Shown here: positions 34,905 through 45,867 of the stretch, piece after piece
Layout of the letters: every line of letters starts with the position of its first letter
Numbering within the stretch: the first letter of the stretch is position 1
From: Aedes albopictus
Lineage: Eukaryota; Arthropoda; Insecta; Diptera; Culicidae
Length of the DNA: 64,000 nucleotides
NCBI RefSeq assembly: GCF_035046485.1
Contig: NC_085137.1
Location: 446,466,334 to 446,530,333, forward strand
Reading direction: 5' to 3'
Position numbers and translations under genes: made by a program
The notes under the pieces: model-generated
Databases searched by the model: none
What the model saw: the letters and a program-made list of their open reading frames with translations, nothing else
Told to the model about the DNA's origin: nothing

Positions 34905-35345
34905 ATCAGGTATCAGAAGGCCGGCTCCAGAGGTACGTTATCCTCCATTTGGGGCATTTGTGCCATTGCCATACATATAAACCTATTCCATCATTAACCT
35001 GAGAGAGAATGGGATAAGGGATGGAAATTTGGAAAGGGAAAGGTGATGAAATAGGAACGGGTGCCCTAGTAGAGGGAATGAACGCATAAGCGCAACGAGA
35101 GCTCATAGCCCATACCACAACCAACGGGTTTATTCAGTGCCCTGAAAAGAACACTGTAAAACGCATAAGCGTGAAGAGAGTCTATAGCTCATTGGAGGTA
35201 GCTTGTGACGTCATGCGACTTTCAGTATGATATTGAAAGGCACGTCATCGAAAGCATCCTCAATATTCAGGAAATAACCCAGGCAAAAACTACGTTTGCC
35301 GGGGCCCGTGGCGTAGTTGGTCACACGTTCGCTTCATATGCAGTG
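34905..35345. repeat. Repeat-like segment with a tRNA-like tail end
   Basis: ACGCATAAGCGCAACGAGAG... at about 35082-35112 recurs as ACGCATAAGCGTGAAGAGAG... at 35161-35192. The segment ends beside GGCGTAGTTGGTCACACGTT at about 35310, an A-box-like tRNA head without a B box. It looks like a truncated SINE next to a dispersed repeat; family unknown. Confidence 0.45.
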
Positions 35346-35945
35346 TCTTGATTATTTTATTGGTGGAGTACCCGATATTACAGAATAAATAAAAAGAAAA
35401 CATTAAAAATTCCCAAGTGCATGTACTTTGCAAGAGGTTCGCCACTAGGGTACAGTGATGTTCTCCATCTTAAGTATTATTTTTACTATTATGCGTTTCA
35501 AGACACCTGGTTTTCAAGGTTCTATGTTTTTGAATAATGCTTTTGTTACATTAAGCTAAAAAAATGCGTCGGGTGCGATGAGCGGGGCGAAAATCAATGT
35601 TTGTTTGAAGTGACCCATAATAGCGTCAAACGATCAGTTTCTGGATCACATTATGAATCACTGTTGAAAGTCACATTATTTTAGTATTTTAATCCCAGAA
35701 TCAAGTAAAATTTCGCTGAATAGATGTAAACATACCTTTTCCGAGCTATACGAGCGGTTTTTATATCAAAATCGGTGGATTTCGACACTTTCAGAGCTTA
35801 TCACTGCAGCAGTAGCTTCTCATGGATTTCGGCTATTTTCTGGCAATTATGAGAAGACAACTCTATCGTTGCAATATAATTCATTTGATTTTCAGATTAA
35901 TATCTTGAAAACCACTTTTTATCTCAGAAAACAAATAGGATCATG
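35346..35945. other. Unassigned stretch
   Basis: No ORF, RNA or paired repeat recognised. Confidence 0.35.
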
Positions 35946-36085
35946 CTTAGGGTGGCCCACACTTATATGGAAACAAAAATTTTGAAAAATGTCAAGTCTT
36001 ACCTCCTAAATCAGTTATTTTGGACTTCCAGAAGCTACATTCAAATTTTGAGCAAAATCGGTTGAGCCTAAGGGGGCGCTTAAAA
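35946..36085 (+). mobile_element. Half of a TAGGGTGG-ended MITE
   Basis: CTTAGGGTGGCCCACACTTA resembles the TAGGGTGG ends of fold-back MITEs, but no inverted partner is found. It stops where the Jockey-clade element begins, so it may have been truncated by that insertion. Confidence 0.4.
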
Positions 36086-36373
36086 CGCTTGAAGTTCGCA
36101 TCGTACTCTTGTGCTGTGCGGACGTAAGCTCTCTCTGCTGCAGGAAGTTTTACTACCTAAAGCAATTCAACAGTACTTCTCAGTACTACCCACAATAGCA
36201 CTTTTCAGCGCTAAATTTATACCTACTGATTCCTTTTCGATCCTTGCCTGGACCCGTGCCTTCGATTATTCGTTGGACCCGTTTACGGAAGTCAAATTCC
36301 GTGAAACGGTGGTAATCCTACTTGGACACCGATTAGGGAAAAAACCTCCTGGAAGGTCGCTTCAAATTAAATC

Positions 36374-37813
36374 ATGGTTGCATCATCGAACAAAAGGAAG
36401 GGTGAATCGTTGAATTCACCGCTTCCTTCCAAAAAAGTCGGTTTCAAAACTGTCGCTAAACGCGGCAAAGTTAGAAAGAAAGGAGAACTTTCAGCTTCTC
36501 CGCTTCCTTCTACTAAAACAATTGTTTCGGATGAAAATTTCGTTGAAATGAGTAATCCTTATGAAACGCTGAACAATTTTTCGGAACAGCAAATTGAGGA
36601 TGCCTCTAGCCCAGGTACTTCAATTTCTGCTAAAAAACAACGGGTGCCGCCAATCGTGGTCAGCGTCTGTGAATTTGCTGGTTTTAGGCAGGAGATCTTG
36701 AACTCCATAAGGGGAATCAAGGTTTCCTTCCAAATTGCCAGGAAAGGAGACTGCCGCGTATTGCCGGAAACCCTGAAAGATCGGGATCTTCTTCTCAAGT
36801 ACCTTACTGAGAAGAAGCATAAATTTTTCACATACGACGACAGGTCTGCACGCTTGTTCAAAGTCGTATTAAAAGGTCTCTCTAGTGATGACAAATCACC
36901 TGATGAGATCAAAACTGAACTCAACTTATTACTTGGATTCACTCCAGTTCAAGTAATAAAAATGAAAAAGAGAACCCGGTCTGAGAATCCTCGGCAGGGT
37001 ATCTCTCAAGAATTTTATTTAGTTCACTTCAACAAAAGTGATCTAAATAACTTGAAATATTTGGAAAAGGCGAAGAAAATGTTTCTTGTCCAAGTGACAT
37101 GGGAACATTTTCGTAAGCCTGGGGGAAATTTCCAGAACCCAACTCAGTGCCGTCAGTGCCAAGGTTGGGGGCACGGAACGAAACATTGCCACATGGATGC
37201 TAAATGCATGATTTGTGGAGGTTCTTCTCACGCCAAGGACAACTGTCCGGTAAGGGAAGATACCAGGAAGTTTAAATGTACGAATTGCGGTGGCAACCAT
37301 AAGTCAAACTTTTGGGATTGCCCTATTCGCAAAAAAGTTGTCGAATCACGTGCCCGGCAGATGAATGGAAACGCTAGTCGTACCCGAAACTCTGCAGGTA
37401 GAATTTCTAACAACACAAATTCTTCCATCAACGATCGGTTGAATAATTTTCATACCGCTCGTACCTATTCGCCGGAGGTAGTTAACCACCAAACAAATCT
37501 TCGAGCAAATAATCTACCCTCCAGCAGTGGAGTGAGTAATATTTCTAATTTTGTTCAATCGAATCGAGCTACCTATGCCCATGTGGCTGCGGGTAAGCAA
37601 AATTCTAATAATTCCTATCACCAAACATCAAATTCGGAAAATGCACGTGATTCAGGCATGTCTGCTTCCGATTTTGACTTTTTATCTGAACAATTGCAAC
37701 AAATGATTGATGCAATGTTCAAAACTCAAACTATGGCTGAAGCAGTCCAAGTTGGAGTTAAATTTACAAATAAAATAGTAATTGGATTACGTTTTGGTAA
37801 TGGATCCAAATAA
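36374..37813 (+). CDS. Jockey-clade ORF1: gag-like nucleic-acid-binding protein
   Basis: A 479-residue protein that coats the element RNA and helps target it to chromatin (role known for Jockey-clade ORF1). Residues 1-45 are basic. About 95-240 form the conserved domain found before the knuckles in such proteins. Three CCHC zinc knuckles follow at about 259-316: CRQCQGWGHGTKHC, CMICGGSSHAKDNC, and a third starting CTNCGGNHK. The C-terminal third is N/S-rich and probably disordered. The frame is uninterrupted. The stop at 37811-37813 lies inside the start of ORF2, suggesting coupled translation. The start ATG at 36374 is the first in frame with this domain; the ATG at 36111 belongs to a leader frame with no domain. 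Confidence 0.9.
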   Translation: MVASSNKRKGESLNSPLPSKKVGFKTVAKRGKVRKKGELSASPLPSTKTIVSDENFVEMSNPYETLNNFSEQQIEDASSPGTSISAKKQRVPPIVVSVCEFAGFRQEILNSIRGIKVSFQIARKGDCRVLPETLKDRDLLLKYLTEKKHKFFTYDDRSARLFKVVLKGLSSDDKSPDEIKTELNLLLGFTPVQVIKMKKRTRSENPRQGISQEFYLVHFNKSDLNNLKYLEKAKKMFLVQVTWEHFRKPGGNFQNPTQCRQCQGWGHGTKHCHMDAKCMICGGSSHAKDNCPVREDTRKFKCTNCGGNHKSNFWDCPIRKKVVESRARQMNGNASRTRNSAGRISNNTNSSINDRLNNFHTARTYSPEVVNHQTNLRANNLPSSSGVSNISNFVQSNRATYAHVAAGKQNSNNSYHQTSNSENARDSGMSASDFDFLSEQLQQMIDAMFKTQTMAEAVQVGVKFTNKIVIGLRFGNGSK

Positions 37814-40457
37814 ATATTTGAACATTTTAAACTGGAATGCTCGTTCTCTAAATGGTAAAGAGGATGAGCTATTCCATTTTTTAACAGTTAATAATGTGCA
37901 TATTGCAGTTATTACTGAAACTTATCTAAAACCTGGGTCTTCAATCAAACGAAACCCAAACTATTTTATTTATAGAAATGATCGCCTAGATGGAGCATGT
38001 GGTGGAGTTGCTATCATCGTCGACAGGCGCATCAAGCACCAAATTTTTTCATCATTCGAAACCAAAGTTTTTGAAACTTTGGGTGTTTCTGTTGAAACAA
38101 ACTTTGGTAAACATACTTTCATTGCGGCCTACTTGCCTTTTCAATGCACTGGCCAGCAAATAGATTTTCTTAAATCTGATTTGCGAAAATTAACTCGCAA
38201 CAGGTCCAAATTTTTCATAATTGGTGATTTTAATGCGAAACACCGCTCGTGGAATAATCTTCAGTCCAATTCAAACGGCAGGATTTTATTTGATCAGTGC
38301 TCTTCAGGATATTTTTCTATTCTATATCCCGATAGCCCCACTTGTTTTTCTTCTGCTAGAAATCCCTCAACAATTGATTTGGTCTTAACTGACTCAAGTC
38401 AGCATTGTAGCCAATTGATTACTCATGCTGACTTTGATTCTGATCATCTTCCTGTAACATTTCAAATTTCCCATGAAGCGATTTTTAATCCCATCAGCTC
38501 TACTTTCAATTATCACAGAGCTGACTGGGATACATATAAAACATACATCGATAGCCATTTAGATGTTAATGTTTCATTGGAAACACATTTTGACATTGAC
38601 AATGCCCTCGAAACTTTGACTAGTACTATAGTCGAAGCTAGAAGCGCATCAATACCAAAGTGTGAAGTCAAATTCGACTCAGTTATTATTGACGACGATC
38701 TGAAACTTCTGATCCGTCTTAAAAACGTGAGAAGAAGACAATTCCAACGAACTCGAGATCCTGCTTTGAAAGTAATCTGGCAGGATCTTCAGAAGGAAAT
38801 TAAAAAACGTTTCACCGAATTGAGAAACAAAAATTTTGCAAATAAAGTTTCTCAATTAAACCCCGGCTCTAAGCCGTTTTGGAAATTGACAAAAATTTTG
38901 AAAAAACCTCAGAAGCCTATTCCTGCGCTGAAAGAGGATAACAAAATATTATTAACTAATTCTGAAAAAGCACAAAAACTTGCCAAACAGTTTGAAAGTG
39001 CGCATAATTTCAGTATAGGTCTCACTAGTCCAATAGAACATCAGGTTGCCCGCGAATTCGAAAACATTCTCAATCATGAGAACATTTTCGACAATTCATT
39101 GGGCACTGATTTGGACGAAGTGAGATCTATTATAAAGAAGTTTAAGAATATGAAAGCTCCGGGTGATGACGGAATTTTCTATATTCTCATCAAAAAACTT
39201 CCAGAAAGTTGCTTATCATTTTTGGTTAATATATTTAACAAATGTTTTCAGTTAGCATATTTTCCTGAAAAATGGAAAAATGCTAAAGTTGTTCCAATTT
39301 TGAAGCCTGACAAAAATCCTGCCGAAGCTTCTAGTTATCGTCCAATTAGCTTACTGTCATCTATCAGTAAACTTTTTGAAAAACTTATTTTAAATAGAAT
39401 GATGATTCATATTGATGAAAATTCTATTTTTGCCAATGAGCAGTTCGGATTCCGCCATGGTCATTCGACTACTCATCAACTTTTACGGGTAACGAATTTC
39501 ATTCGTTCCAATAAATCTGAAGGTTACTCCACTGGTGTAGCACTTCTTGACATAGAAAAAGCATTCGATAGTGTTTGGCACGAAGGCTTGATCGTAAAAT
39601 TGAAACATTTTAATTTTCCACTATATATTATTAAAATTATTCAAAATTATTTATCGGATCGAACACTTCAGGTAAATTATCAAAATTCCAAGTCAGATAT
39701 ATTACCTGTAAGAGCTGGTGTTCCACAAGGCAGCATACTGGGACCAATCTTATACAATATTTTTACCTCCGACTTACCTGATTTGCCACAGGGATGTCAA
39801 AAATCGTTATTTGCAGATGACACAGGAATCTCAGCCAAGGGGCGAAGTTTGCGTGTCATTTGTAGTAGATTGCAAAAAAGTTTAGATATTTTTTCTTCTT
39901 ATTTGCAAAAATGGAAGATTTCTCCAAATGCTTCCAAAACTCAATTTATCATATTCCCACATAAGCCAAGAGCTCTTTATTTGAAACCCTCAAGTAGACA
40001 TGTTGTCACTATGAGGGGAACTCCAATAAATTGGTCGGAAGAAGTTAAGTATCTAGGGCTCTTACTAGATAAAAACTTAACTTTTAAAAACCACATAGAA
40101 AGCATTCAAACTAAGTGCAATAAATACATTAAGTGTTTATACCCACTTATTAATAGAAAATCAAAACTTTGTCGCAAAAACAAATTTTTGATTTATAAAC
40201 AAATTTTCAGACCGGCCATGTTGTACGCTGTCCCAATATGGTCGAGCTGTTGCAATACCAGAAAGAAGCAACTTCAGAGGATTCAAAATAAAATTTTGAA
40301 AATGATTCTGAAGTTGCCTCCCTGGTATAGCACTAATGAGTTGCATCAAATTTCTAATATTGAAACATTGGAACAGATGTCAACTAAAATCATTGCCAAC
40401 TTTCGTCAAAAATCGTTGCAGTCTTCTATTGCTACGATTAGCTCTTTGTATAATTAA
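37782..40457 (+). CDS. Jockey-clade ORF2: endonuclease-reverse transcriptase
   Basis: An 891-residue enzyme for target-primed reverse transcription: it nicks chromosomal DNA and copies the element RNA there. The apurinic-type endonuclease shows NWNARSLNGK near the N-terminus, ITETYL, GDFNAK at 148-153 and SDHLPV at 220-225. The RT shows KAPGDDGI, SYRPISLLSSISKLFEKLI, LLDIEKAFDSVWH, AGVPQGSILGP and the catalytic FADD at 677-680, then YLGLLLDKNLTF. No RNase H follows, as expected for the clade. No stop or frameshift interrupts it. A second ATG at 37800 (MDPNKYLN) is a likely true start, 14 bp before the end of ORF1. Catalytic residues all look intact. Confidence 0.93.
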   Translation: MDYVLVMDPNKYLNILNWNARSLNGKEDELFHFLTVNNVHIAVITETYLKPGSSIKRNPNYFIYRNDRLDGACGGVAIIVDRRIKHQIFSSFETKVFETLGVSVETNFGKHTFIAAYLPFQCTGQQIDFLKSDLRKLTRNRSKFFIIGDFNAKHRSWNNLQSNSNGRILFDQCSSGYFSILYPDSPTCFSSARNPSTIDLVLTDSSQHCSQLITHADFDSDHLPVTFQISHEAIFNPISSTFNYHRADWDTYKTYIDSHLDVNVSLETHFDIDNALETLTSTIVEARSASIPKCEVKFDSVIIDDDLKLLIRLKNVRRRQFQRTRDPALKVIWQDLQKEIKKRFTELRNKNFANKVSQLNPGSKPFWKLTKILKKPQKPIPALKEDNKILLTNSEKAQKLAKQFESAHNFSIGLTSPIEHQVAREFENILNHENIFDNSLGTDLDEVRSIIKKFKNMKAPGDDGIFYILIKKLPESCLSFLVNIFNKCFQLAYFPEKWKNAKVVPILKPDKNPAEASSYRPISLLSSISKLFEKLILNRMMIHIDENSIFANEQFGFRHGHSTTHQLLRVTNFIRSNKSEGYSTGVALLDIEKAFDSVWHEGLIVKLKHFNFPLYIIKIIQNYLSDRTLQVNYQNSKSDILPVRAGVPQGSILGPILYNIFTSDLPDLPQGCQKSLFADDTGISAKGRSLRVICSRLQKSLDIFSSYLQKWKISPNASKTQFIIFPHKPRALYLKPSSRHVVTMRGTPINWSEEVKYLGLLLDKNLTFKNHIESIQTKCNKYIKCLYPLINRKSKLCRKNKFLIYKQIFRPAMLYAVPIWSSCCNTRKKQLQRIQNKILKMILKLPPWYSTNELHQISNIETLEQMSTKIIANFRQKSLQSSIATISSLYN

Positions 40458-40700
40458 TTTAAGGTGGGTTAGGGTTAGGATAAGTTGAAAAAAATGTATT
40501 TCTGACATGCAGGTGAAAAATAAAGCCTGCAAAAAATCTTAACTGCTACAGCAAATGAAATGTAATATGTTATTAATTAGTATTGATAATAGCTTAAATT
40601 TATTTCACCAAATTAGGATGATAGTGTGTTATAATACACAGAACACCTAGATTAAGTTGAAGAATGTAAAAATTGATTGAGATACTAATAAAAATTATTA

Positions 40701-41285
40701 CATATTATCAATGTGCCTTGGTTTTAAACCACATTCATTTCTGACATGATTTATTTGAGAAGAACGTCTAAATGATGAAGCAAGTAGTGGGGCAAATGTG
40801 GGGCGTCCAATGTACATTATTTCAGTCAGAATAAAGTCTACAAGATATTGGGAGCTATTAGAAGACGCCATAGTTGTAAACGCTTTGATTGACCCCTTTG
40901 GGACGGATGGGTCACATGTGCCCAGCCGAGAAAATCGACCATCACAAACGTGTTCTATGCCACAATAGTTCAGCTTATTGGACGCAGTGGCTTAATTTCC
41001 CCAACAGGGGAGGAAAGAAAAAAAAAACGTGTTCTAGACCAGCGAGGCTGCATCCAGAAAGGTGAACATTCCATCTTCAAAGGGTTAAGCAAGTGATACC
41101 ATCATTTTTCATCAAAAAAATACTTGAATGCGTGGTTTTTCGAAGATTTGCGGCATTTTTTTTCTGATAAAAACATTGTTTTCTGTAGATTTTTAATCTG
41201 CCCTCATTATGATACTTTTATAAGAATATTTTGAAACACTTCAGATGCAAATAACTGCAGAAAATCTCGATTTGGGAACATTTTC
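40701..41285. other. Unassigned stretch after the Jockey element
   Basis: AT-rich; no ORF or paired repeat. A homopolymeric A run lies near 41019. Confidence 0.35.
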
Positions 41286-41760
41286 AATATTATGATTATG
41301 ATTATGGTGTTTCGCTGATGATATTGATATTATTGCTCGTAAATTTGAGACGATGGCGGAAACGTACATCCAACTAAAGAGTGAAGCCAGGCGAAACGGA
41401 TTAGTCATAGATGCGTCAAAAACAAAGTACATAATGGCAAAGGGCTCCAGGGAGGAATCACCGCGCCCAACACCGCGTGTTTCTATCGTCGGTGATGAAA
41501 TCGAGGCGATTGAGGTATTCGTGTACTTGGGCTCACTGGTGACCGCCGAAAACGACACCAGCTGAGAAATTCAGAGACGCATTGTGGCAGGAAATCGAGC
41601 TAGCTTTGGACTCCGCAGAACTCTACGATCGGACAAAGTTCACCGTCACACGAAGTTAACTATCTACAAAACGCTGATTAGACCGGTATTCCTCTATGAG
41701 CACGAAACATGCAGAGGACCAACGCGCCCATGGAGTTTTCTAACGGAAGGTGTTGCGTAC
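41286..41760 (+). pseudogene. RTE-type RT remnant, from the FADD box on
   Basis: It begins at a FADDIDII-type catalytic box (41290) and continues through IDASKTKYIMAKGS and VFVYLGSLVTAENDTS to RPVFLY, with a stop near 41565 and frameshifts. It is closely similar to 52165-52640. The coding similarity is cut at 41760 by a DNA element and resumes at 42731. Confidence 0.75.
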
Positions 41761-42722
41761 CTGGGGGTTCTAGATAATACACACGAAATACAAAACAAAA
41801 CATCATCAACTTCAGGAAAATTGCAGTCTGTCAACAACAATCAAGACAGCTTTCATAATTATCGTTAGTTTTCATTTGGTGTGTAACTTTTGCTTTTCCG
41901 GACAAACCTTGAATAAAGGCTAAAGTTGATGTGAACGTTTCACTAAGATTTATTTTAAATTTTAGTTCAACACTTCGAAAGAAACGCACTTGGCTGCATT
42001 TTATTGCTAAACATGCAAATTATTGTGTTTCACGTATGTTTCTATGTGAAGAAAAATGAATTGCACTTGCATTTTTCATTGCGAAAAAAATATTAATTCC
42101 AGCTACGCTCTTTTTTCACTTCAATCCGTTGCAACGCGTTGTTTTGAATTTGGGCTCGCATTGACAGCTCATGACAGTGAAATCGCGGTGTTGCCGCTGG
42201 GAACACTGGCTGTGTCTTACGCAATAGGAAGTCCAGCGTACAGTGCGTATGACACTGATACATGATTAGCAGTTGTCAAAGGAGACAGTGCAAAAGAAGG
42301 TAGCTATAGAAGATGGCGCACTTTGGCTCTCCTAATAATCTCATATAATTTGTTATTCTACCTAAACCTTTTAATTTGATATCATATTTAAATCTAATTG
42401 GAGTGAGTGAACTTTAATTACTAAAAATACGTAAAACTAACCAGCTCTGAATTGTTTACAGTGCCTAGATGATTAGGATACCAAGTATTTGTTGAACGGG
42501 AAGGAATAAGGCAAATGCACCGAAAGTGTAAGCATCATGAACTTGTATAATAATATTAAGGAAATAATATTAAATATATTTGCAGTTTAAAGCTGCACGA
42601 AACCGCAAATCTAAGTGCGTTTGATGTGCTGCTCACAACCCGGTGAGCAATCCCTCGATTTCCCCGTCAACACTCGGCTTGCCTTGACGCACACATTTTT
42701 CGTGTCGGTTTCTCCCTCCCAG
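41761..42722. mobile_element. hAT-like element inserted in RTE remnant, TSD TTGCGTAC
   Basis: A 962-bp segment bounded by TTGCGTAC at 41753-41760 and 42723-42730. The homologous RTE remnant at about 52615-52635 runs through this point without it, giving the empty site. Ends are CTGGGGGTTC and CCCTCCCAG, a weak inverted pair. The interior has only short frames (for example 42056-42265) with no transposase similarity. The 8-bp duplication fits an hAT or P-type transposase; the family is otherwise unknown. Confidence 0.8.
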
Positions 42723-42730
42723 TTGCGTAC

Positions 42731-43095
42731 CATCCACTGCGGAGTGCAGATGGAATACGGGACTTAGAGAAGGCGAATACACTACGAGGGGTATCAGCTG
42801 CTGAGAGAATCAACCATCGTCCACACCGCGAAAATCGGAAGGTCACGGTGGGCGGGTCACGTCATCATGATGTCGGATAGCAACCCGATTAAAATGGTTC
42901 TCGAGAGCCATCCGACCGGTACAAGAAGACGTAGTAGCAGCGAGCTAGGTGGATCGACCAAGTGGAGGATGACATGCGTACCCTACGCAGAGTGCGGAAC
43001 TGGAGGCACATAGCATCCATGGACCGAGTAGGCTGGAGACGACTCCTACGTACAGCAGAGGACACTCAGGCCTTAGTCAGATCGGTAAGGTAAAG
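42731..43095 (+). pseudogene. RTE-type remnant, C-terminal part
   Basis: It resumes with a YQLLRE..IVHTAKIGR..WAGHVIMMSDSNPIKMVLE reading in broken frames, ending in LRRVRNWRH-like and DRVGWRRLL-like segments. It is collinear with 52635-52975. It represents the C-terminal region after the RT, dead by indels. Confidence 0.75.
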
Positions 43096-43218
43096 TTAGT
43101 ATTGCGGAGTGCGCCAATCTATTGCCCTAATCTCTACAGCTGAATGATGGTTAGGAGTGGCAGAGGTCATGACACGACAGTATGAACGTTGATAAGGAGA
43201 ACGTCAAAGTTCATGATA

Positions 43219-43381
43219 AGGGAGCGTCCCTAAATAACGTCACGCCAAAAATGCCTATTTTCAACTCCCCTCCCCCTATGTCACACTTTTTGTATGAGAC
43301 CTCTGAAATTTTTGTATGGGTTGTCACACTTTATTGAAACCCCCTACCCCTAAAAACGTGACGTAATTTGTGGCCGTTCCC
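43219..43381. mobile_element. Small TA-flanked MITE with ACGTCAC ends
   Basis: AGGGAGCGTCCCTAAATAAC and the approximate complement ending GGCCGTTCCC, with TA at 43217-43218 and 43382-43383. The ends match the elements at 31922 and, loosely, 1001. Non-coding. Confidence 0.75.
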
Positions 43382-43451
43382 TAATGCGAAATTGTGTTTA
43401 CATGTGCGCTAACTGTTTTTCGGTGAAATTAATTGTCTTAAACCGTTAATT

Positions 43452-44068
43452 ACCCGGGTAGAGGTGAATGGCAAACCAAAGACAAAAGAATAACAAAATT
43501 TATTGTCATAACTAATTTTGCCATTCATGAGTTCTCCATGAAAAGCTCTAAACAACATGTCAATAGCATAATATGATATCATATCAAAATATGCCATTCG
43601 CTTGTCATTTATAAAATTTGGAAGAATAACTACCGAATGTCTTATTTTGCTATCATAACAAATTTTGCAATTGGTGAGATATTGTTGACCTTTTGCGAGA
43701 TTGATGTACTCGCAGTTTTGGCACTTATCAAGAACAACATAATGACAAATTTTGATGATTCTAATTGTAACTTTTAATATTTTTTTTTTTGTTGACAGGC
43801 GAATAACTAATTTTGATATTGTTCTGTTTTAAATAACTCAATAATGGTATATTTTGCAATTCTCAACCTTAATTTTTTTTGTTCTTGGTTTGCCATTGTA
43901 ATGTCAAAATTTGACATTCTTTAGTTATTTCATAGAACAATGTCAGTTATTATTTATTGCCCTTTTGTCACTTATTTCAAACAAACCAATGGCAATTTTT
44001 ACCATTCAGTAAACCTTTTTGAATGGTAAAACTTGCAATTGTTTTGTAATTCTTTTCTGCCCGGGTAA
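43452..44068. mobile_element. CCCGGGTA-ended element with iterated interior
   Basis: TTACCCGGGTAGAGGTGAAT and the complement of TTCTTTTCTGCCCGGGTAA close a 0.6-kb AT-rich interior. The interior repeats CAAATTTTGA / AATTTTGCCATTC-like words many times on both strands. AACCGTTA and AACCGTAA stand near the two borders, a possible decayed 8-bp duplication. Confidence 0.6.
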
Positions 44069-45859
44069 CCGTAAGTAATTAAGATGAATTATGTTGAAAT
44101 TGATTCCAAATTGTAATACTAGTTATTACTCTAAATTGAGTACTATGGGTGGCTTCTATTGCATTTGACGTTAGCCAACGTAGAAGGTAATTATTTGTGC
44201 TGAACTATGTTATAATAAACGATTGAATTTGTAGCGTAAAACACCCATCATCATTATATTTCATCACATGTTGGGGACGACTTCAAGCTAGGGTGCCCGA
44301 TGTAAGACATTTTTGTAATATCATTCCCAGTAAAAAAAAAAACAATTAAAAAAATCAGCTTACAGCTTGATTTGACATCCTCAATTGTGGTGTTGCAGCT
44401 CATAAGAAACTCGAAAGTAACAGTAAGATATTGAAGAAAATATTTGGTTTCAGTTTTTTTTTTTGTAATTCTTGAGAAAACTTCAACTACTGATCCTATC
44501 TTCATACCAGGAAATGAAAGAGTAAATGTCCTAAGCATACTTCGGTTCGTGACTCTCCAACCACGTACAGACACGCTTTGATCATTCTATAAAAAGCGAG
44601 ATGTTAATCAACTGGGGATTGCAAGACTCAAGTTTGGGAAACGATGCGCTGGAAAACAATAGTGCACTCCAAGAAATATACTTGGGAAACTATTTTTACA
44701 AATCCCAGAATAAATTGTTAAGTTTTACGACTCTTGAAGTATCATTTTGAAAAAAAAAGGTGAATTCAAGGAAATCCCGCATTATGGGAGGACTTCCAAA
44801 ATAAGAATAAATTGTTATATTTTTTTGTCAAAATCATAAATATTTTTGGATATTGGAGACAACGAAGGGTTTGAGCTTTTAGCGAAATTCTTGGGAGAAT
44901 TGTAGTCGGAAAGCATGAAAGTGCATTCCTCCTACAGAAATTGTATGACGAATTTAACTTTAAAGTATATTTTTGGCAGGGATCTCATTCAATTACAAGA
45001 AATAATATCCAGTAGATTTCCAAGAATATTTTACGTGTATTCATGAAATCCATGAGAAAATGTCATACAAAGTAAGATGAAATGACAAACGCTACTCTGC
45101 CGTATTCTCAGCAAACTTTTATATCAAATTTCGGTAAAAATAACGTTAGTTAACTGCATTTAATCGGCATATTGTCCAACAAGCCCTCGGCCTAAAAGGC
45201 ATGCGCATGCATGGGTACTTTAAACATCACATCAGGTCCAGTCCACATGGACTCCAAATCAATCCGGTATATTTTTTGGCCAAATTATTCCATATTTTAA
45301 AAATACTATTTTTCAAATTTAAAGATTGTGGATATTTTTGAATGATTTCAGATATTCATGATTTTATTAATTGAAAATAGTCCTGAAAAAATGTTGGCCA
45401 AAATAAATGATATTCTTTTGAGAATATGTTACAAAAACTTTGAGCGATTTCCAGAAATTTTTTCTTCTCAATCAACATTAATTGCATTTCTTAGTTTTAA
45501 TAAATTTTCAACAACATATTTATTAAACATTAGAATCAAAATTATACCTAGTTTCCTTAGAAATCGTGATTCATTTTCTGATGATTTCCGCGTACATGTC
45601 TTCAACATTCTTTACACTCCGATTAATTAGCATTACACAGTTTTTCGTTTAATTTTGTATTTTTATGTCAAGGAGAATGGGGCCTAATGGAAACACATCT
45701 TAGGCCGTCTTCAGCAAGAAACTACACGCTAGACAACGGACGACACACAGAACACCCGCTGGTCCAGTGAAAAGTTTTTCGTGTAACGATAGGCGTCCCC
45801 AAATTTGCGTGGATTTCGAACTCACACTCCGAGGCGTATGAACGACTTAACGACTGATA
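44069..45859. other. Long stretch without a recognised gene
   Basis: AT-rich with poly-A runs near 44330 and 44750. Weak degenerate-repeat words occur at about 44640-45070. The 106-aa reverse frame at 44254-44574 and 90-aa forward frame at 45358-45630 show no domain. Confidence 0.4.
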
Positions 45860-45867
45860 CCGCTAGC

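Larger units (their letters stand above)
36090..40700 (+). mobile_element. Jockey-clade non-LTR retrotransposon, both ORFs open
   Basis: About 4.6 kb: a 5' leader of about 280 bp, ORF1 (36374-37813), overlapping ORF2 (37782-40457) and an AT-rich 3' UTR with AATAAA-like sequences to about 40700. The endonuclease plus RT without RNase H and the gag-type ORF1 with three CCHC knuckles define the Jockey clade; Juan-like elements are the mosquito representatives. Exact ends are uncertain because I cannot identify a target duplication. Open ORFs suggest a young copy. Confidence 0.85.

Noticed and set aside
41761..42722. Intron inside the RTE remnant (right end looks like an acceptor)
   Set aside because: Exact 8-bp duplication at both borders and absence from the paralogue point to a transposon; RTE elements lack introns.
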